Origin: Achatina immaculata
Taxonomy: Eukaryota > Mollusca > Gastropoda > Stylommatophora > Achatinidae
Assembly (NCBI GenBank): GCA_009760885.1
Contig: CM019713.1
Span: forward strand, 27,686,927-27,750,926
Reading direction: 5' to 3'
DNA: 64,000 bases
Both the position numbers and the translations under genes were made by a program. Under the pieces are notes generated by a model. That model was not told where the DNA came from, did no database searches, and saw nothing but the letters and a program-made list of their open reading frames with translations. Positions within the stretch are counted from its first letter, which is position 1. Every line of letters begins with the position of its first letter. Positions 47,920-59,255 of this stretch are shown one piece after another.

Positions 47920-48872
47920 ACTGCCATCAGTTCAGGGATCTCCGTGCAATAATGGCAGAACAGAAACACCTGCTGAACGATGCCTAGCCGTGCCTGTTAA
48001 AGGAATCGATATGACTGGTCAAGATTTTTCTACACAGAAAAAGGACAATGATGTAATTCAAGGGCCGGTAGACATGAATGCATCAACGAAGATTCTCGTA
48101 CGCCAGTTACCTCCCATCAATAGACCGGACTCCACACTGTCGTACAGTAAACTTGTTAAAGACTGGAATAATAAAACTAAAGGATCAAGACACACGCTGT
48201 CACCAATTGACTCTAATAGTGTGTCAGAGGACAGCAAAGCCAGCGTATCATTGCCAGCCCTGGAATCTCTAACGCCGGTACCTATTAAGACAGCAGCCAG
48301 TTCAAAACTATGCATGGACGATACGTCTGGGAATAAGATTTTTCACAGTTTTGTTTCTAACGACGTTAACCATGTTTCTATCGACCATAACCATGTTCCT
48401 ATCGACCATAACCATGTTTCTATCGACCATAACCTTGACGAGCGTTGTGTGAACAATTATCAAGACGAGACTCCAGCCATCACACAACTCCCGAGCACCT
48501 ACTTTCAAAATTTAGACAACGGAGAATTTCAGAAAGGGCCAAGCACATGTTTACCTGAAAGAACCGAACTCAGTTTCAGCGACCAGGCTCACAACATCTG
48601 CCATTTTCATCATCACCATCATCATCAATATCATCATCACGTTCCTCGTCGAAGCAGTTCGGCTCCAGTTCGGAGCATATCTCCAGGAAAAGGGATGAAG
48701 ATTAAGTGCACAGATGATAAAGTTCAGTACGTTCTGAAGACGGTCAAGTCCAGAGGTGAAGCAGACGAGATCTGGGATGATCAACAAGACATCGTCATCC
48801 ACACTGACGTAATTGTTCTCAGCGAATACTTAGAGAGGAGTAGGAAGAAGTTGTTAATAAGGATGAGCAGAA
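47920..48872 (+). CDS. Host gene, exon 3 (largest exon)
   Basis: The acceptor is TTTAAATTTTTTCAG ending at 47919; the donor is AGCAGA|GTGAGT-like (A|GTGAGT at 48873), near consensus. With 2 bases from exon 2 the frame reads LPSVQGSPCNNGRTETPAER and stays open for 317 codons to the donor. It contains many Ser/Thr/Pro/Asp residues and three tandem NHVSIDH/NHVPIDH units (48368-48430, 21-bp DNA repeat). A His-rich patch (FHHHHHHQYHHH, about 48603-48640) follows, then a basic Ser stretch (PRRSSSAPVRSISPGKGMK) that looks phosphorylatable, and a more structured, charged end (KCTDDKVQYVLKTVKSRGEA, then SEYLERSRKKLLIRMSR). No known domain is recognised; much of it is probably disordered. It leaves 1 base (phase 1). 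Confidence 0.78.
48368..48430 (+). repeat. 21-bp coding repeat, 3 copies, within exon 3
   Basis: AACCATGTTTCTATCGACCA plus T, three times with one base change that turns Ser into Pro. It encodes NHVSIDH units. A rare case in this window where a tandem repeat lies in a supported coding exon. Confidence 0.9.
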
Positions 48873-48949
48873 GTGAGTAGTCTCCTTCTATGCCATTTTC
48901 TTTTCTAGGTCTATGGAATCTGGTTTAATTTGAGGTTTAAAAGGATTAC

Positions 48950-49247
48950 ATTCTTAAAGATCTGTCAATCATTTGCATGCCCCTGGTGGAGCTTTGCCTC
49001 CCTAACAGCTCTCCTGTAGGCCTGTCAGTTGTAAGCAAGATACCCTGCTGCTGATGCGTCCATTTGCAGATCGTCAACATTGTCTTGCAGTCATCTTAGC
49101 CTTGGTCTTCCTCTCTTTCTTTTTTTTATGTACCCTTCGAAGATGGTCTTCCCTAAATTCTCATATGTCCAAAATATTTAAGTTTTCTCTGTTTAATCCT
49201 CTTTACTAGCCAACTTTCTTCAATATTAAGTTCTCGTAGTGTGGATA
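48950..49247 (-). pseudogene. LINE-C fragment, 3' part (split by LINE-B copy B4)
   Basis: It matches 54487-54790 base for base with scattered differences (GCATGCCCCTGGTGGAGCTT, CAGATCGTCAACATTGTCTT, AGTTTTCTCTGTTTAATCCT). On the - strand it encodes remnants of the LINE-C C-terminus. Homology breaks at 49247 and resumes at 51542 after copy B4. Confidence 0.85.
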
Positions 49248-51541
49248 CTAAAGCAATACAGAAGATCTCTCATAGATGTAAGGGCTTATGGGGGTGCAGA
49301 CGTTAACAGTGATCACAAGCTGTGTATAGGGAAAATAAAATTAAAACTGAAAAGCCAACACAAGAAATCAATACACAGAAAGATAAACAGCCACAACCTA
49401 CAAGAAGAGAATACTAACAGTAATTTCAATCAGGAACTTGCCAATCATTCCACAATACCCAGTGAAGTAGAGGAGATAGGTATAGATGAATTATGGAATT
49501 CTTACAGCACAGCCATAATCACAGCAGCAAAAGCAAGCGCTGGACTGAAAAAAAAACCAAATAGAAAAACATGGATATAAAAAAAAACACATGAAAATAC
49601 ATACATGAAAGATGACCAGCTAAATTAGACGTGTTGAATGTAAAAACAGATCTTGGAGAAGATCTGGCAAAAGTAACATACAAAGAAATAGACAAGAAAG
49701 TAAAAAGTTCAACTAGAAGGGATAAAAGAGAATACATAGACAATATGGTGAAAGAGGCAGAGAAAGCAGCAAAAACAGGGGACAGCAAAACTTTATATAA
49801 CATACAAAAGAGGCTAACAGGTACTATTACATTTAAAGAAAGACCAATACTTAGTAAAATTGGAACCCTATTAACATCAAGTAAAGACCAAAAACAAAGA
49901 TGGGCTGAACACTTCCAAGAAATACTTAATTGCCCACACCCAAAAGAATTGTTAAACCTTGAAACTGACTTACCAGCCCCACAACTAAATGTCAATCTAG
50001 ATGAAATTACATTGCATGAAATTGAAACAGCAGTGAATTTAATGGCTAACAGCAAAGCTGCAGATGAAGATGAAATAACAGCCGAAATGTTAAAAGCTAT
50101 CAATAGTGACAACATGAGACAACTACAGAGAATGTTTAATAAGATTTGAAAAGAAGAAAAGGTCCCTTCTAAATGAAAAAAAAGGAATCATTGTTAAAAT
50201 ACCAAAAAAAGGCAACCTTAGTGACTGTAACAATTGGAGAGGAGTAACCTTAATATCAGTTGTGTCAAAAGTATTTTGCAAGGTCATTTTGAAAAGACTT
50301 AAAGATATAGTGGATACTGCAATGAGAGAAGAACAAGCAGGATTTCGAAAAGGGAGAAGCTGTCTCGACCAGATCTTTACTCTAAGAATAATACTTGAAG
50401 AACGTATTGAAAAGCAGAAACCATTAATACTGAACTTCATAGACTTTAAAAAGGCATTTGATAGCATACACATAGATTCATTGTGGAGAATTTTAAGTCT
50501 ATATGGAGTACCATCTAAAATTGTCAACATCATTAAGGACTTCTACATTGGATATATTTGTGCAGTCAAAACAGAAGAATGGATGAGTGAAAGGTTCCAG
50601 ATTGAAACAGGTGTGAAACAAGGATGTATACTGTCTCCTTTGCTTTTTGGAATTACAATAGACTTCATAATGACAAAATACTGCACAGGTAACACAGGTA
50701 TTGACTGGGTACATGGGACCCAACTAGAAGATCTTGATTTTGCTGATGACATAATTCTAATCAGTAACAATGTGAATTCCATGCAAGAAAAAAACAGATA
50801 CTCTGTCTTCACTGCCTAGCAAAACAGAACTTGAAATTAATAAGGACAAAACAAAAATAATGAAACTTCCCATTAAACAAAATGGAAAAATACACATAGA
50901 AGGGAAAGATATTGAAGAAGTCAATCAATTTGCATACCTTGGCAGCTACATAGACCAGGATGGTGACACCAGAAGGGAAGTTAGAATTAGAATTGCAAAA
51001 GCAGCATTAATCTTCGTGAATCTTGAGAACATATGGCATTCAAAAGTTATAAGCACAAAAACCAAGTTAAGACTATTTAATTCAAATGTAATATCCACCC
51101 TCATTTATGCATGCGAAAGCTGGAAAACAACTAAGGAAACAGAGAAGAGATTAGACTCTTTTGAAAACAAATGCCTAAGGAAAATACTCGGCATCAAGTG
51201 GAATGAATTCAAGAACAATGCAGAGATAAGACAGATGACTGAACAACAACCAGTCTCATGGGTGATCAGGAAAAGGAGATGGACATATGTTGGTCACGTG
51301 ATGAGAGAAACGATCAGAGAATCCCATAACAAGCTACAAAGTGGAACACAACAGGCCAAAGAAAAAGAGGCAGACCGCGTGAAACTCTGAAGAGGGCATT
51401 GTTAAGAGAGGCCAAATTAACAAGCATAAAATCCTTTGATGAGGTTGAAAGGCTCGCCGAAGACAGGAAAAATTGGCGAACTACCTTGAGAGCCCTATGT
51501 GACATTTAACGGCACGGGAAGAATATAAGATATATAAGATA
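49248..51541 (+). mobile_element. LINE-B, longest copy B4 (endonuclease end, RT, C-terminus; in intron 3)
   Basis: About 2.3 kb. It begins in the endonuclease C-terminus (QYRRSLIDVRAYGGADVNSD, then HKL, the SDH motif). Next is a linker ORF (49631-50149), then RT blocks after a frameshift near 50150: WRGVTLISVVSKVF, EEQAGFRKGRSCLDQIF, FIDFKKAFDSIH, TGVKQGCILSPLLF and LEDLDFADDIILIS. After another shift near 50800 come QFAYLGSYIDQDGD, ACESWKTTKE, KRRWTYVGHVM and, after a last shift, the DEVERLAEDRKNW end. It ends GGCACGGGAAGAATATAAGA plus TATATAAGATA. It is flanked by AGTGTGGATA (49238-49247) and AGTATGGATA (51542-51551), a 10-bp target duplication with one mismatch, so it landed inside LINE-C. 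Dead from several frameshifts and stops; 5' truncated. Confidence 0.9.
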
Positions 51542-51655
51542 AGTATGGATATATTTGTTCTTTTTTGGTGTCCATGATATCTGAATGGCTCTTCTGTAGC
51601 ATTTACATTCAAAAGCATTTATGTGTTTCTCAACTTTCTTAAGGGAAATTTGTAA
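51542..51655 (-). pseudogene. LINE-C fragment, 5' part of the split copy
   Basis: It matches 54786-54880 (GATATATTTGTTCTTTTTTG, TGGCTCTTCTGTAGCATTTA, AAGCATTTATGTGTTTCTCA). It continues the LINE-C copy interrupted at 49247. Confidence 0.82.
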
Positions 51656-51974
51656 ATTTATTTCTTTAACATTTTCTCTTTCCTACACGTCTCTCACAAT
51701 TTAAAACTATTTCCATAACAATTGTTGCTTAAATGACTTGGTTAAAAAAAGAAATAACAATAATATAACTATGTTTATCTGCTGCCTTCCTTCTTTGCAG
51801 ATTCAAATTTTAATTACAACATAATTTTATTATATGCTATGCTATTTATTTTAATTACTGTATACGGGACTCTCCACATTGCCAAAAAAAGAAAATATTA
51901 CTGCTGTTTTATTTCCGATTTTCTTCATGTGATCATGGGATTAGTATTTGAGAGAGAGGAAAGAGATGGAGAGA

Positions 51975-52013
<39 letters not shown>

Positions 52014-52640
52014 AAACTTAAGTCTAAATAGTCATTTATCATTCAAAATCTAATATGAGAAATTGCCATTTCTAATTATGTATAATTCAGAATATCCAAA
52101 TATAGAAACATTTTAAATGTAGGTTTATGTTTAGGTTTATGTGTAAGTTTACGTATAGTGTAGGTTTATCTCATAAATATTCACGAAGCTATGACAGTAT
52201 AGCTTTGATACAAACAGCTTTATTTTGAAAAAAAAGGTAAAAAATAGCTTTATTCATTTATGAAATACACGCTATAACTTATCGACTTTTGTCTCATCCA
52301 TAATTTAACGTGCAGGACGATAAAACTGGAAAGAAAGATAATAGTTAAATTTACATGTAGGGGATATAACAAATGAGAATGAGAAAAAGCACTAGTACTT
52401 ACCTTGATTCACGTGATGCTGTGTTGGAAAGTGTACAGAGGTAAGTTTGTAAATCCTTACATGACCATCTGTGAGCTGTGATACAAATCTGACTGATCGG
52501 TAAAGAAGTTGTGATACAGGAAACGGGCAGGTGAGAAATTGATACAAAGGCTGTTACATCAACATAAAATATGGGCAGAATATAGCAGGTATGAAAAACC
52601 ATAGTATAAGTAACAAATAAGGAAAAGGTAGATAAAAGTT
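51656..52640. other. Intron 3 sequence, (GA)n at about 51950-52012
   Basis: AT-rich. A long GA run is the only clear element. Short TAGGTTTATGTTT repeats lie at about 52115-52170. Confidence 0.55.
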
Positions 52641-52647
52641 AAGATTA

Positions 52648-53118
52648 TTGAATTTAAATTTAACATCCACCCTCATTTGTGCATGCGAAAGCTGGAAAAC
52701 AACTAAAGAAACAGACAAGAAATTAGACTCTTTTTCAAACAAATGCCTAAAGAAAATACTCGGTATAAAGTGGAACGAATTCGAGAACAACGCAGAGATA
52801 AGACAGATGAGCAGACAACAATCTGTCTCATGGGTGATCAGAAAAAGAAGATGGACATATGTCGGTCAGGTGATGAAAAGAAACAATGTGATGAGACTCC
52901 CAAGACAGTCTGTTAAGTGGAACACAACAGGCCGAAGAAAATTAGGCCGACCACGTGAAACTCAAAAGATGACATTGTTAAGAGAGGCCAGTTTAGTGGG
53001 CATAACATCCCTTGATGAGGTTGAAAAGCTCGCCGAGAATAGGAAAACTTGGCAAATTACCATGCGAGCCCTATGTGACCTTTAACGGCACGGGAAGGAT
53101 GTAAGATATAAGATAAGA
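52648..53118 (+). pseudogene. LINE-B 3' fragment, copy B5 (in intron 3)
   Basis: The open frame to 53085 encodes STLICACESWKTTKETDKKL, KCLKKILGIKWNEFENN, RRWTYVGQVMKRN, GRRKLGRPRETQ and LAENRKTWQITMRALCDL-stop. It ends TTAACGGCACGGGAAGGATG plus TAAGATATAAGATAAGA. The H-to-Q change in YVGHVM and an extra codon pair set it apart from B2-B4. 5' truncated. Confidence 0.88.
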
Positions 53119-53721
53119 GTCTATTTGGGAAAGGAGTGCCGTGTAACTATGGAGTAGTCTTTAGGTAAAGTTGAGTTTATAATTCAATCCGTTGGCTACA
53201 GTGCCTCACAATCATGTATAAGGCGATTTTCGAGGGCTAGGAGACCTCTGTTATCAGAGTGGTAATGTCCCTTGGCCGTCACTTGGACTTGGGATTTGCT
53301 TGTGTGTTTCGGGGGGTAGAAGTTACTGGACACTTAGATTTGATAAATATGTTTCTAGATGCTCTCGGTAAGCCTGTCCCGGTATCCCCAATATCCGTTA
53401 CCCCATAATCTGTGCATCCACTGGCATATATTACATTATGAGAACCAGGCACGAGTCCGTCATGGTGTGTCAGGATAATTTTTGGGAAAAGTAACGCATC
53501 TTCGTTTCCCACACTACAGGACAGGTAACACAGCGTTGGACTGTTGTTCTGGCTCCACGATAGATGAGCTCTCTCTTAAGACGGTTGGTAACCCAGGACA
53601 TCTCTCCATTTTGTAGGTAAAAAGGGGGGAGCTAGAAGAGCAGATTCGGTAGAGGTCATGGTCGAGCAGTAGCTGGTGTAGCTGGCGATACGGAACTGTC
53701 ATGATCACCTGGCCTTGAAGG

Positions 53722-53765
<44 letters not shown>

Positions 53766-53995
53766 ACTAATTTAACTCACTCAGACACAGTGAATGTCTC
53801 TCACTTGAAAGCCTCTTGCCAGCTTACATTCTGAACCCGGCTGCTTTTCCGGGGATTTTTTTCAGGATAAAGACGATAACGACAAAATCCCAGTGCTTTT
53901 TTTTTCCTCTTATGGGATTGGTCCATAAAGTGCAGGTCATCGTGGCATAGGCGGCGAAGGTGTCAAAGACCTCAGGTCACTCTACCTCCGTGTTT
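53119..53995. other. Intron 3 sequence, (GA)n at 53725-53764
   Basis: Apart from the GA microsatellite I see no repeat or gene. Confidence 0.5.
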
Positions 53996-54087
53996 TCACA
54001 AACTTACCTGAGGCCACACAAACTTACCTGAGGCCACACAAACTTACCTGAGGCCACACAAACTTACCTGAGGCCACACAAACTTAC
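53996..54087. repeat. 20-bp minisatellite, 4.5 copies
   Basis: The unit is AACTTACCTGAGGCCACACA, identical in each copy. Confidence 0.95.
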
Positions 54088-54408
54088 TTTATTATTCCTG
54101 TCACATTTACTGTATTCTTCCTGTCACATTTACTGTATTCTTCCTGTCACATTTACTGTATTCTTTCTGTCATATTTTACTGTATTCTTCCTGTCATATT
54201 TACTGTATTCTTCCTGTCACATTTACTGTATTCTTCCTGTCACATTTACTGTATTCTTCCTGTCACATTTACTGTATTCTTCCTGTCATATTTACTGCAT
54301 TCTTCCTGTCATATTTACTGTATTCTTCCTGTCATATTTTACTGTATTCTTCCTGTCATATTTTAATGTATTCTTCCTGTCATATTTTACTGTATTCTTC
54401 CTGTCAAA
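54088..54408. repeat. 23-24-bp minisatellite, about 14 copies
   Basis: The unit is TATTCTTCCTGTCACATTTA plus CTG, with CATATTTT variants. It directly abuts the 20-bp array. Confidence 0.95.
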
Positions 54409-54486
54409 TTGAAACTTATAAGATTACTGTCACTTAATTTCAGCTCTTAATTATTGAAATAATTTACGCAGTTTGTTTATATCGAC

Positions 54487-54900
54487 GATAATATTCATTC
54501 ATTCATTTGCATGTCCCTTGCGAAACTTTGCCTCCCAAACAGCACTCCTGTAGGCCTCTCGGTTGTGAGCAAGATGGCCTGCTGCTGCAGCATCCATTTG
54601 CAGATCGTCAACGATGTTTTGCAGCCATCTTCGTTTTGGTCTTCCTCTTTTTCTTTTTCCCGTTATGTATCCTTCCAATACGGTCTTCTCTAAATTATCA
54701 TGACGTTTAATGTGTCAAAAATATTTAAGTTTTCTCTCTTTAATCCTCTTTACTAGCCAGCCTTCTTCAATATTAAGCTCTTGTAGTATAGATATATTTG
54801 TTCTTTTTTGTGTCCACGATATTTGGAGAACTCTTCTGTAGCATTTACATTCAAAGGCATTTATGTGTTTCTCAGCTGTTTTGTTAAGTGTCCAGGTCTA
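54487..54900 (-). pseudogene. LINE-C C-terminus with (GAAT)n tail (in intron 3)
   Basis: The - strand frame is open except for one stop: NAFECKCYRRVLQISWTQKR, ILQELNIEEGWLVKRIKREK, LKYF-stop-HIKRHDNLEKTVLEG, GKRKRGRPKRRWLQNIVDD and AHNREAYRSAVWEAKFRKGH plus ANE-stop. The stop replaces the Gly of the usual YFGH. The 3' tail reads GAATGAATGAAT. The motif order (CYRRVLxISWT, YFGHxxR, GKRKRGRPxRRW) places it among RTE/Jockey-like LINE C-termini. Best of the LINE-C copies. Confidence 0.87.
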
Positions 54901-55687
54901 TTTCTAGATTATATTATCGACGATAATAATATTTCAATAAAGCTCGTGCAAAGTAACCACCAATTTTCTGCTCTCTTTGCCGGATTAAAAAAAAGGCCAC
55001 CACATTTAACAGCAATATAATCCATGATCACGTAAAGAAGAAAAGTACAGATTACTGGAACTACTACAAATAAATGTAATGTTAAAGTAACTGAAAGTGG
55101 CGAGCCTTGTCAAAGATAACCTCGTAACTGATAACGATGTTTCAGACACACGCCTGTGCCATCTAGTGGCCGTCCAGTAAATTTCTGGTCATAAAGCTCC
55201 AGTTAAAAGAAACATCGGGTCAACAGTTTACAGATAATCGACGATGTGCTTGTAGTGAAGCAGATACAGATGAAGATATACAGAGTATTATCTGTGCTTT
55301 ATTTTCTAACTGGAAAGTGCGAAGATGAGACAGGAAATTATCCAGAGCTTCCAGACATGCGCAGTACGGCTTTGTCTTGAAGCATGTTTAGATTTTAGTG
55401 AGAAATTATGGTGATGTTGTGCAGACATGGCCAGAGTTTTCCACATCATCGTAGACTTTAGATTCAGCATGAAGTAGTACCTGAGCAGTAAATAATAATA
55501 ATAATAATAATACAAAGAGCAGTATCTGACACATTTTGAATTTATTTTGTGTTTTTTTTTCATCGAATTTAGTGAACTTTCGCTATCTCGTCAATAAAAA
55601 ACAGTCAGGGAATCTAAATGGCAAAATCCAGCTAAACATACAGATTAAATGGCGCAACAGAACAAACGTCTATACTATATATTTGTA
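54901..55687. other. Intron 3 sequence
   Basis: An (AAT)n run lies at about 55492-55512. No gene evidence. Confidence 0.5.
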
Positions 55688-56550
55688 TGTTAACCCTCAG
55701 ACAGGAAGACCTTGCATATAGACTATAATTACATTCACACTCAGACAGGAAGACCTTACAAATAGACTATAATTGCATTAACCCTCAGACAGGAAGATCT
55801 TACATATAGACTATAATTACATTCACACTCAGACAGGAAGACCTTACATATAGACTATAATTACATTCACACTCAGACAGGAAGACCTTACATATAGACT
55901 ATAATTACATTCACACTCAGATAGGAAGATCTTACAAATAGACTATAATTACATTAACCCTCAGACAGGAAGACCTTACATATAGACTATAATTACATTA
56001 ACCCGCAGAGAGGAAGACCTTACAAATAGACTATAATTACGTTAACCCTCAGACAAGAAGACCTTACATATAGACTATAATTACATTCACACTCAGACAG
56101 GAATACCTTACATATAGACTATAATTACATTCACACTCAGACCGGAAGACCTTACATATAGACTATAATTACATTCACACTCAGACAGGAAGACCTCACA
56201 TATAGACTATAATTACATTCACACTCAGACAGGAAGACCTCACATATAGACTATAATTACATTCACACTCAGACAGGAAGACCTCACATATAGACTATAA
56301 TTACATTCACACTCAGACAGGAAGACCTCACATATAGACTATAATTACATTCACACTCAGACAGGAAGACCTCACATATAGACTATAATTACATTCACAC
56401 TCAGACAGGAAGACCTCACATATAGACTATAATTACATTCACACTCAGACAGGAAGACCTCACATATAGACTATAATTACATTCACACTCAGACAGAAAG
56501 ACCTCACATATAGACTATAATTACGGTAACCCTCAGAGAGGAAGACCTTG
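55688..56550. repeat. 44-bp minisatellite, about 19 copies (in intron 3)
   Basis: The unit is TTACATTCACACTCAGACAG plus GAAGACCTTACATATAGACT plus ATAA. Left copies mix TTAACCCTCAG and TTCACACTCAG types; about eight right copies with CCTCACATATAG are nearly identical, showing recent local spread. Confidence 0.96.
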
Positions 56551-56906
56551 CTGGTTATGCAAATAAAAAAACCTGTGAATGAATCTGAACAAGAGGACTG
56601 CTTATCTTCCTTTCGTTCGCGTAAAAGAGGCTTTGCTCACAGTTTGGACAAAAACATTACATCCTGGTGGATGTAAAGAAAGTAGAAATTGTTTTTGGGT
56701 GGAGGTATAATGAGGACACTAACCATTATCATCTGTTTCCTTGTTTTGTCGTGCAAAGTCAGGTTTATTATAGTTCAGAGTTAACATGGAAAGTGAAAGC
56801 CTGGTCTATATTTGACTGATCGATAGACACAAATAGGACAGATAGATGTTCTGTTCCCCAGTTTCCTCAAACAGCTACAGGAATTATCCTGAACTAGCCT
56901 ACAAAG
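56551..56906. other. Intron 3 sequence, nothing recognised
   Basis: No repeat, exon or RNA gene is visible. Confidence 0.45.
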
Positions 56907-57010
56907 GCAACACCAGATTCTCGTAAAGTAACACCAGATTCTCGTAAAGTAACACCAGATTCTCGTAAAGTAACACCAGATTCTCGTAAAGCAATACCAG
57001 ATTCTCCCAA
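56907..57010. repeat. 21-bp minisatellite, about 4.5 copies
   Basis: The unit is CACCAGATTCTCGTAAAGTA plus A. It lies about 200 bases upstream of exon 4. Confidence 0.92.
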
Positions 57011-57212
57011 GTGTCAATACCAGGATCCCCTAAGGCAACATAGGTTCTCCTGTTAGAGTTCGGTACATGTATAGATTTCATCATTCAAATTCAGTGATGA
57101 TTTCCCATACTTTCTGCACTTTGATAAAACATGTTACAGACAGATCCTCGTCGTTTCTGTTTCATTGTTCCATCTAATAACTTTTAAGCATTGTTAGTTT
57201 TTCTTTCCACAG

Positions 57213-57350
57213 ACATTTGTCCAGGCATTCAACCTCCTAGATCACAATATCAGTTAGAAGGCAGACTTCACGCTGAAAAAACAGAGGCAAACGAAAATCG
57301 GGAGAAAAAATGTAAAGAAGAAAAGGTGCACTTTGAATGCGATAGCTCAG
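57213..57350 (+). CDS. Host gene, exon 4
   Basis: The acceptor is TAGTTTTTCTTTCCACAG ending at 57212; the donor is CTCAG|GTAAGA at 57351, close to consensus. Together with exon 2 these are the best splice sites seen. With the single base from exon 3 it reads NICPGIQPPRSQYQLEGRLH, then AEKTEANENREKKCKEEKVH and FECDSS. The middle is highly charged and probably helical. The string EAN-ENRE with flanking Lys/Glu recalls the stathmin helix (known family motif MEANKENRE), but the match is only about ten residues. Length 138 bases; leaves one base (phase 1). Confidence 0.72.
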
Positions 57351-57554
57351 GTAAGAGATATTTCTCGTGTTTTATTTCTGTTGTTGTTCTTGTTGTTTCT
57401 TCTCTGATTGCAGAAGTAATAATTTACAGCGAATGCGATTTACGTCTGAAACGATGTACTTAAATGATACAGATATGATGATCTGTCTGTAGCAAAAATT
57501 GTAGATAGCGTAATTTAAGAACGTGACTCCAGTAGATGAAGCATTCTCATAGTA

Positions 57555-57830
57555 ACTAAAAGATAACAATCTCAGAACATGACTCTCATAAAGCAAGCAA
57601 CCACCAAAGTCACTAGAAGATAACACATTCTCAGAATGTGGCTTAAGTAGAGCAAGAAACCATTAAAGTCACTAGAAGATAACACATTCTCAGAATGTGG
57701 CTTAAGTAGAGCAAGAAACCACTAAAGTCATTAGAAGATAACACATTCTCGGAATGTGGCTTCAGTAGAGCAAGAAACCACTAAAGTCATTAGAAGATAA
57801 CACATTCTCGGAATGTGGCTTCAGTAGAGC
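57555..57830. repeat. 59-bp tandem repeat, about 4.5 copies
   Basis: The unit is GCAAGAAACCACTAAAGTCA plus TTAGAAGATAACACATTCTC plus GGAATGTGGCTTCAGTAGA. Confidence 0.93.
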
Positions 57831-58015
57831 AAGCAACCAACCTAGTATCCATAAGACAACAATCTAACAACGTGGCTTCTGTAGACCAAGCAAGCAACCT
57901 AGTAACCATAAGACAACAGTCTAACAACGTGACTTCTGTTGAGCAAGCAACCAACCTAGTAACCATAAGACAACAATCTAACAACGTGACTTCTGTAGAG
58001 CAAGCAGCCACGTAG
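57826..58015. repeat. 57-bp tandem repeat, about 3 copies
   Basis: The unit contains GCAAGCAACCAACCTAGTAA, CCATAAGACAACAATCTAAC and AACGTGACTTCTGTAGA. The GTAGAGCAAGCAACC start resembles the preceding 59-bp unit, so the two arrays share an ancestor. Confidence 0.9.
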
Positions 58016-58429
58016 TAACTAGAAGACAACCCATTCTCAACACGATCACATGGAACACGGACCCAGTGACCCAGATATCCCGCTGCTAGTCTTATCTGAA
58101 AATACTTCCTGCTATGTCATAGACTGTACACATAATGTACAATAACTGTACACAGTTCTGCTAGTGCATTAAAGTAGATATGGAGATTCTCTGCTAAAAT
58201 AAAAGTCATGCACAGTACACTGGGGTAATCCAGTCCTTAGAGTTTCTAATCTAACTAGAAAATAAGAGTCCTTGTTTTAACTAGAGATCCATCTTTGGAG
58301 TATGGGAAGAAGATGGTGAGAATATGGGAAGGTCTTCTTTTTATCTGTTATTAGATTAGAATTTATTTCATATATTCTGTTCCCAGCGGCTCATATGTTA
58401 AGTAAACCCAGGCTAGTGAGGTCTTGTTA
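58016..58429. other. Intron 4 sequence, nothing recognised
   Basis: No array or coding signal is visible. Confidence 0.45.
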
Positions 58430-59190
58430 AGTCATGCTGTCATATAGTAGAACTGTTAAATTATGCTGTATCATATAGTAGAACTGTTAAGTCATGCTAT
58501 CATATAGTAGAACTGTTAAATCATGCTGTCATATAGTAGAACTGTTACGTCATGCTGTCATATAGTAGAACTGTTAAGTCATGCTGTATCATATAGTAGA
58601 ACTGTTAAGTCATGCTGTCATATAGTAGAACTGTTAAGTCATGCTGTATCATATAGTAGAACTGTTAAGTCATGCTGTCATATAGTAGAACTGTTAAGTC
58701 ATGCTATCATATAGTAGAACTGTTAAATCATGTTATCATATAGTAGAACTGTTAAGTCATGCTATCATATAGTAGAACTGTTAAATCATGTTATCATATA
58801 GCAGAAATGTTAAATTCATGCTGTATCATATAGTAGAACTGTTAAACCATGCTGTATCATATAACAGAACTGTTAATTCATGCTGCATCATATAGTAGAA
58901 CTGTTAAGTCATGCTGTCTCATATAGTAGAACTGTTAAGTCATGCTGTCTCATATAGTAGTACTGTTAAGTCATGCTGTCTCATATAGTAGAATTGTAAA
59001 GTCATGCTGTCACATATAGCAGAACTGGTAAGTCATGATGTATCATATAGCAGAACTGGTAAGTCATACTGTATCATATAGCAGAACTGGTAAGTCATGC
59101 TGTTTCATATAGTAGAACTGGTAAGTCATGCTGTATCATATAGCAGAACTGGTAAGTCATGCTGTCTCATATAGCAGAACTGGTACTGAT
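58430..59190. repeat. 29-31-bp minisatellite, about 26 copies
   Basis: The unit is TCATGCTGTCATATAGTAGA plus ACTGTTAAG, with TGTATCATATAG (31 base) variants and an AACTGGTAAG type confined to the right end. Confidence 0.95.
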
Positions 59191-59234
59191 GGAGGGGGAG
59201 ATATACTGGACAACTCTTTTGGCGTCTGTAGGTT

Positions 59235-59255
59235 CAGAAAGGTTGAGAACCCCTG
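59235..59255. mobile_element. Solo hAT-type terminal inverted repeat
   Basis: GGTTGAGAACCCCTG ends at 59255. Its complement CAGGGGTTCTCAACC is the well-known terminus of many animal hAT elements (Charlie-like). The partner end is not found; the 29-bp array lies where the body would be. Confidence 0.5.

Noticed and set aside
53996..54408. Two adjoining arrays as one compound satellite
   Set aside because: Units (20 and 23-24 bp) share no sequence and do not interleave, so they are kept as separate arrays.
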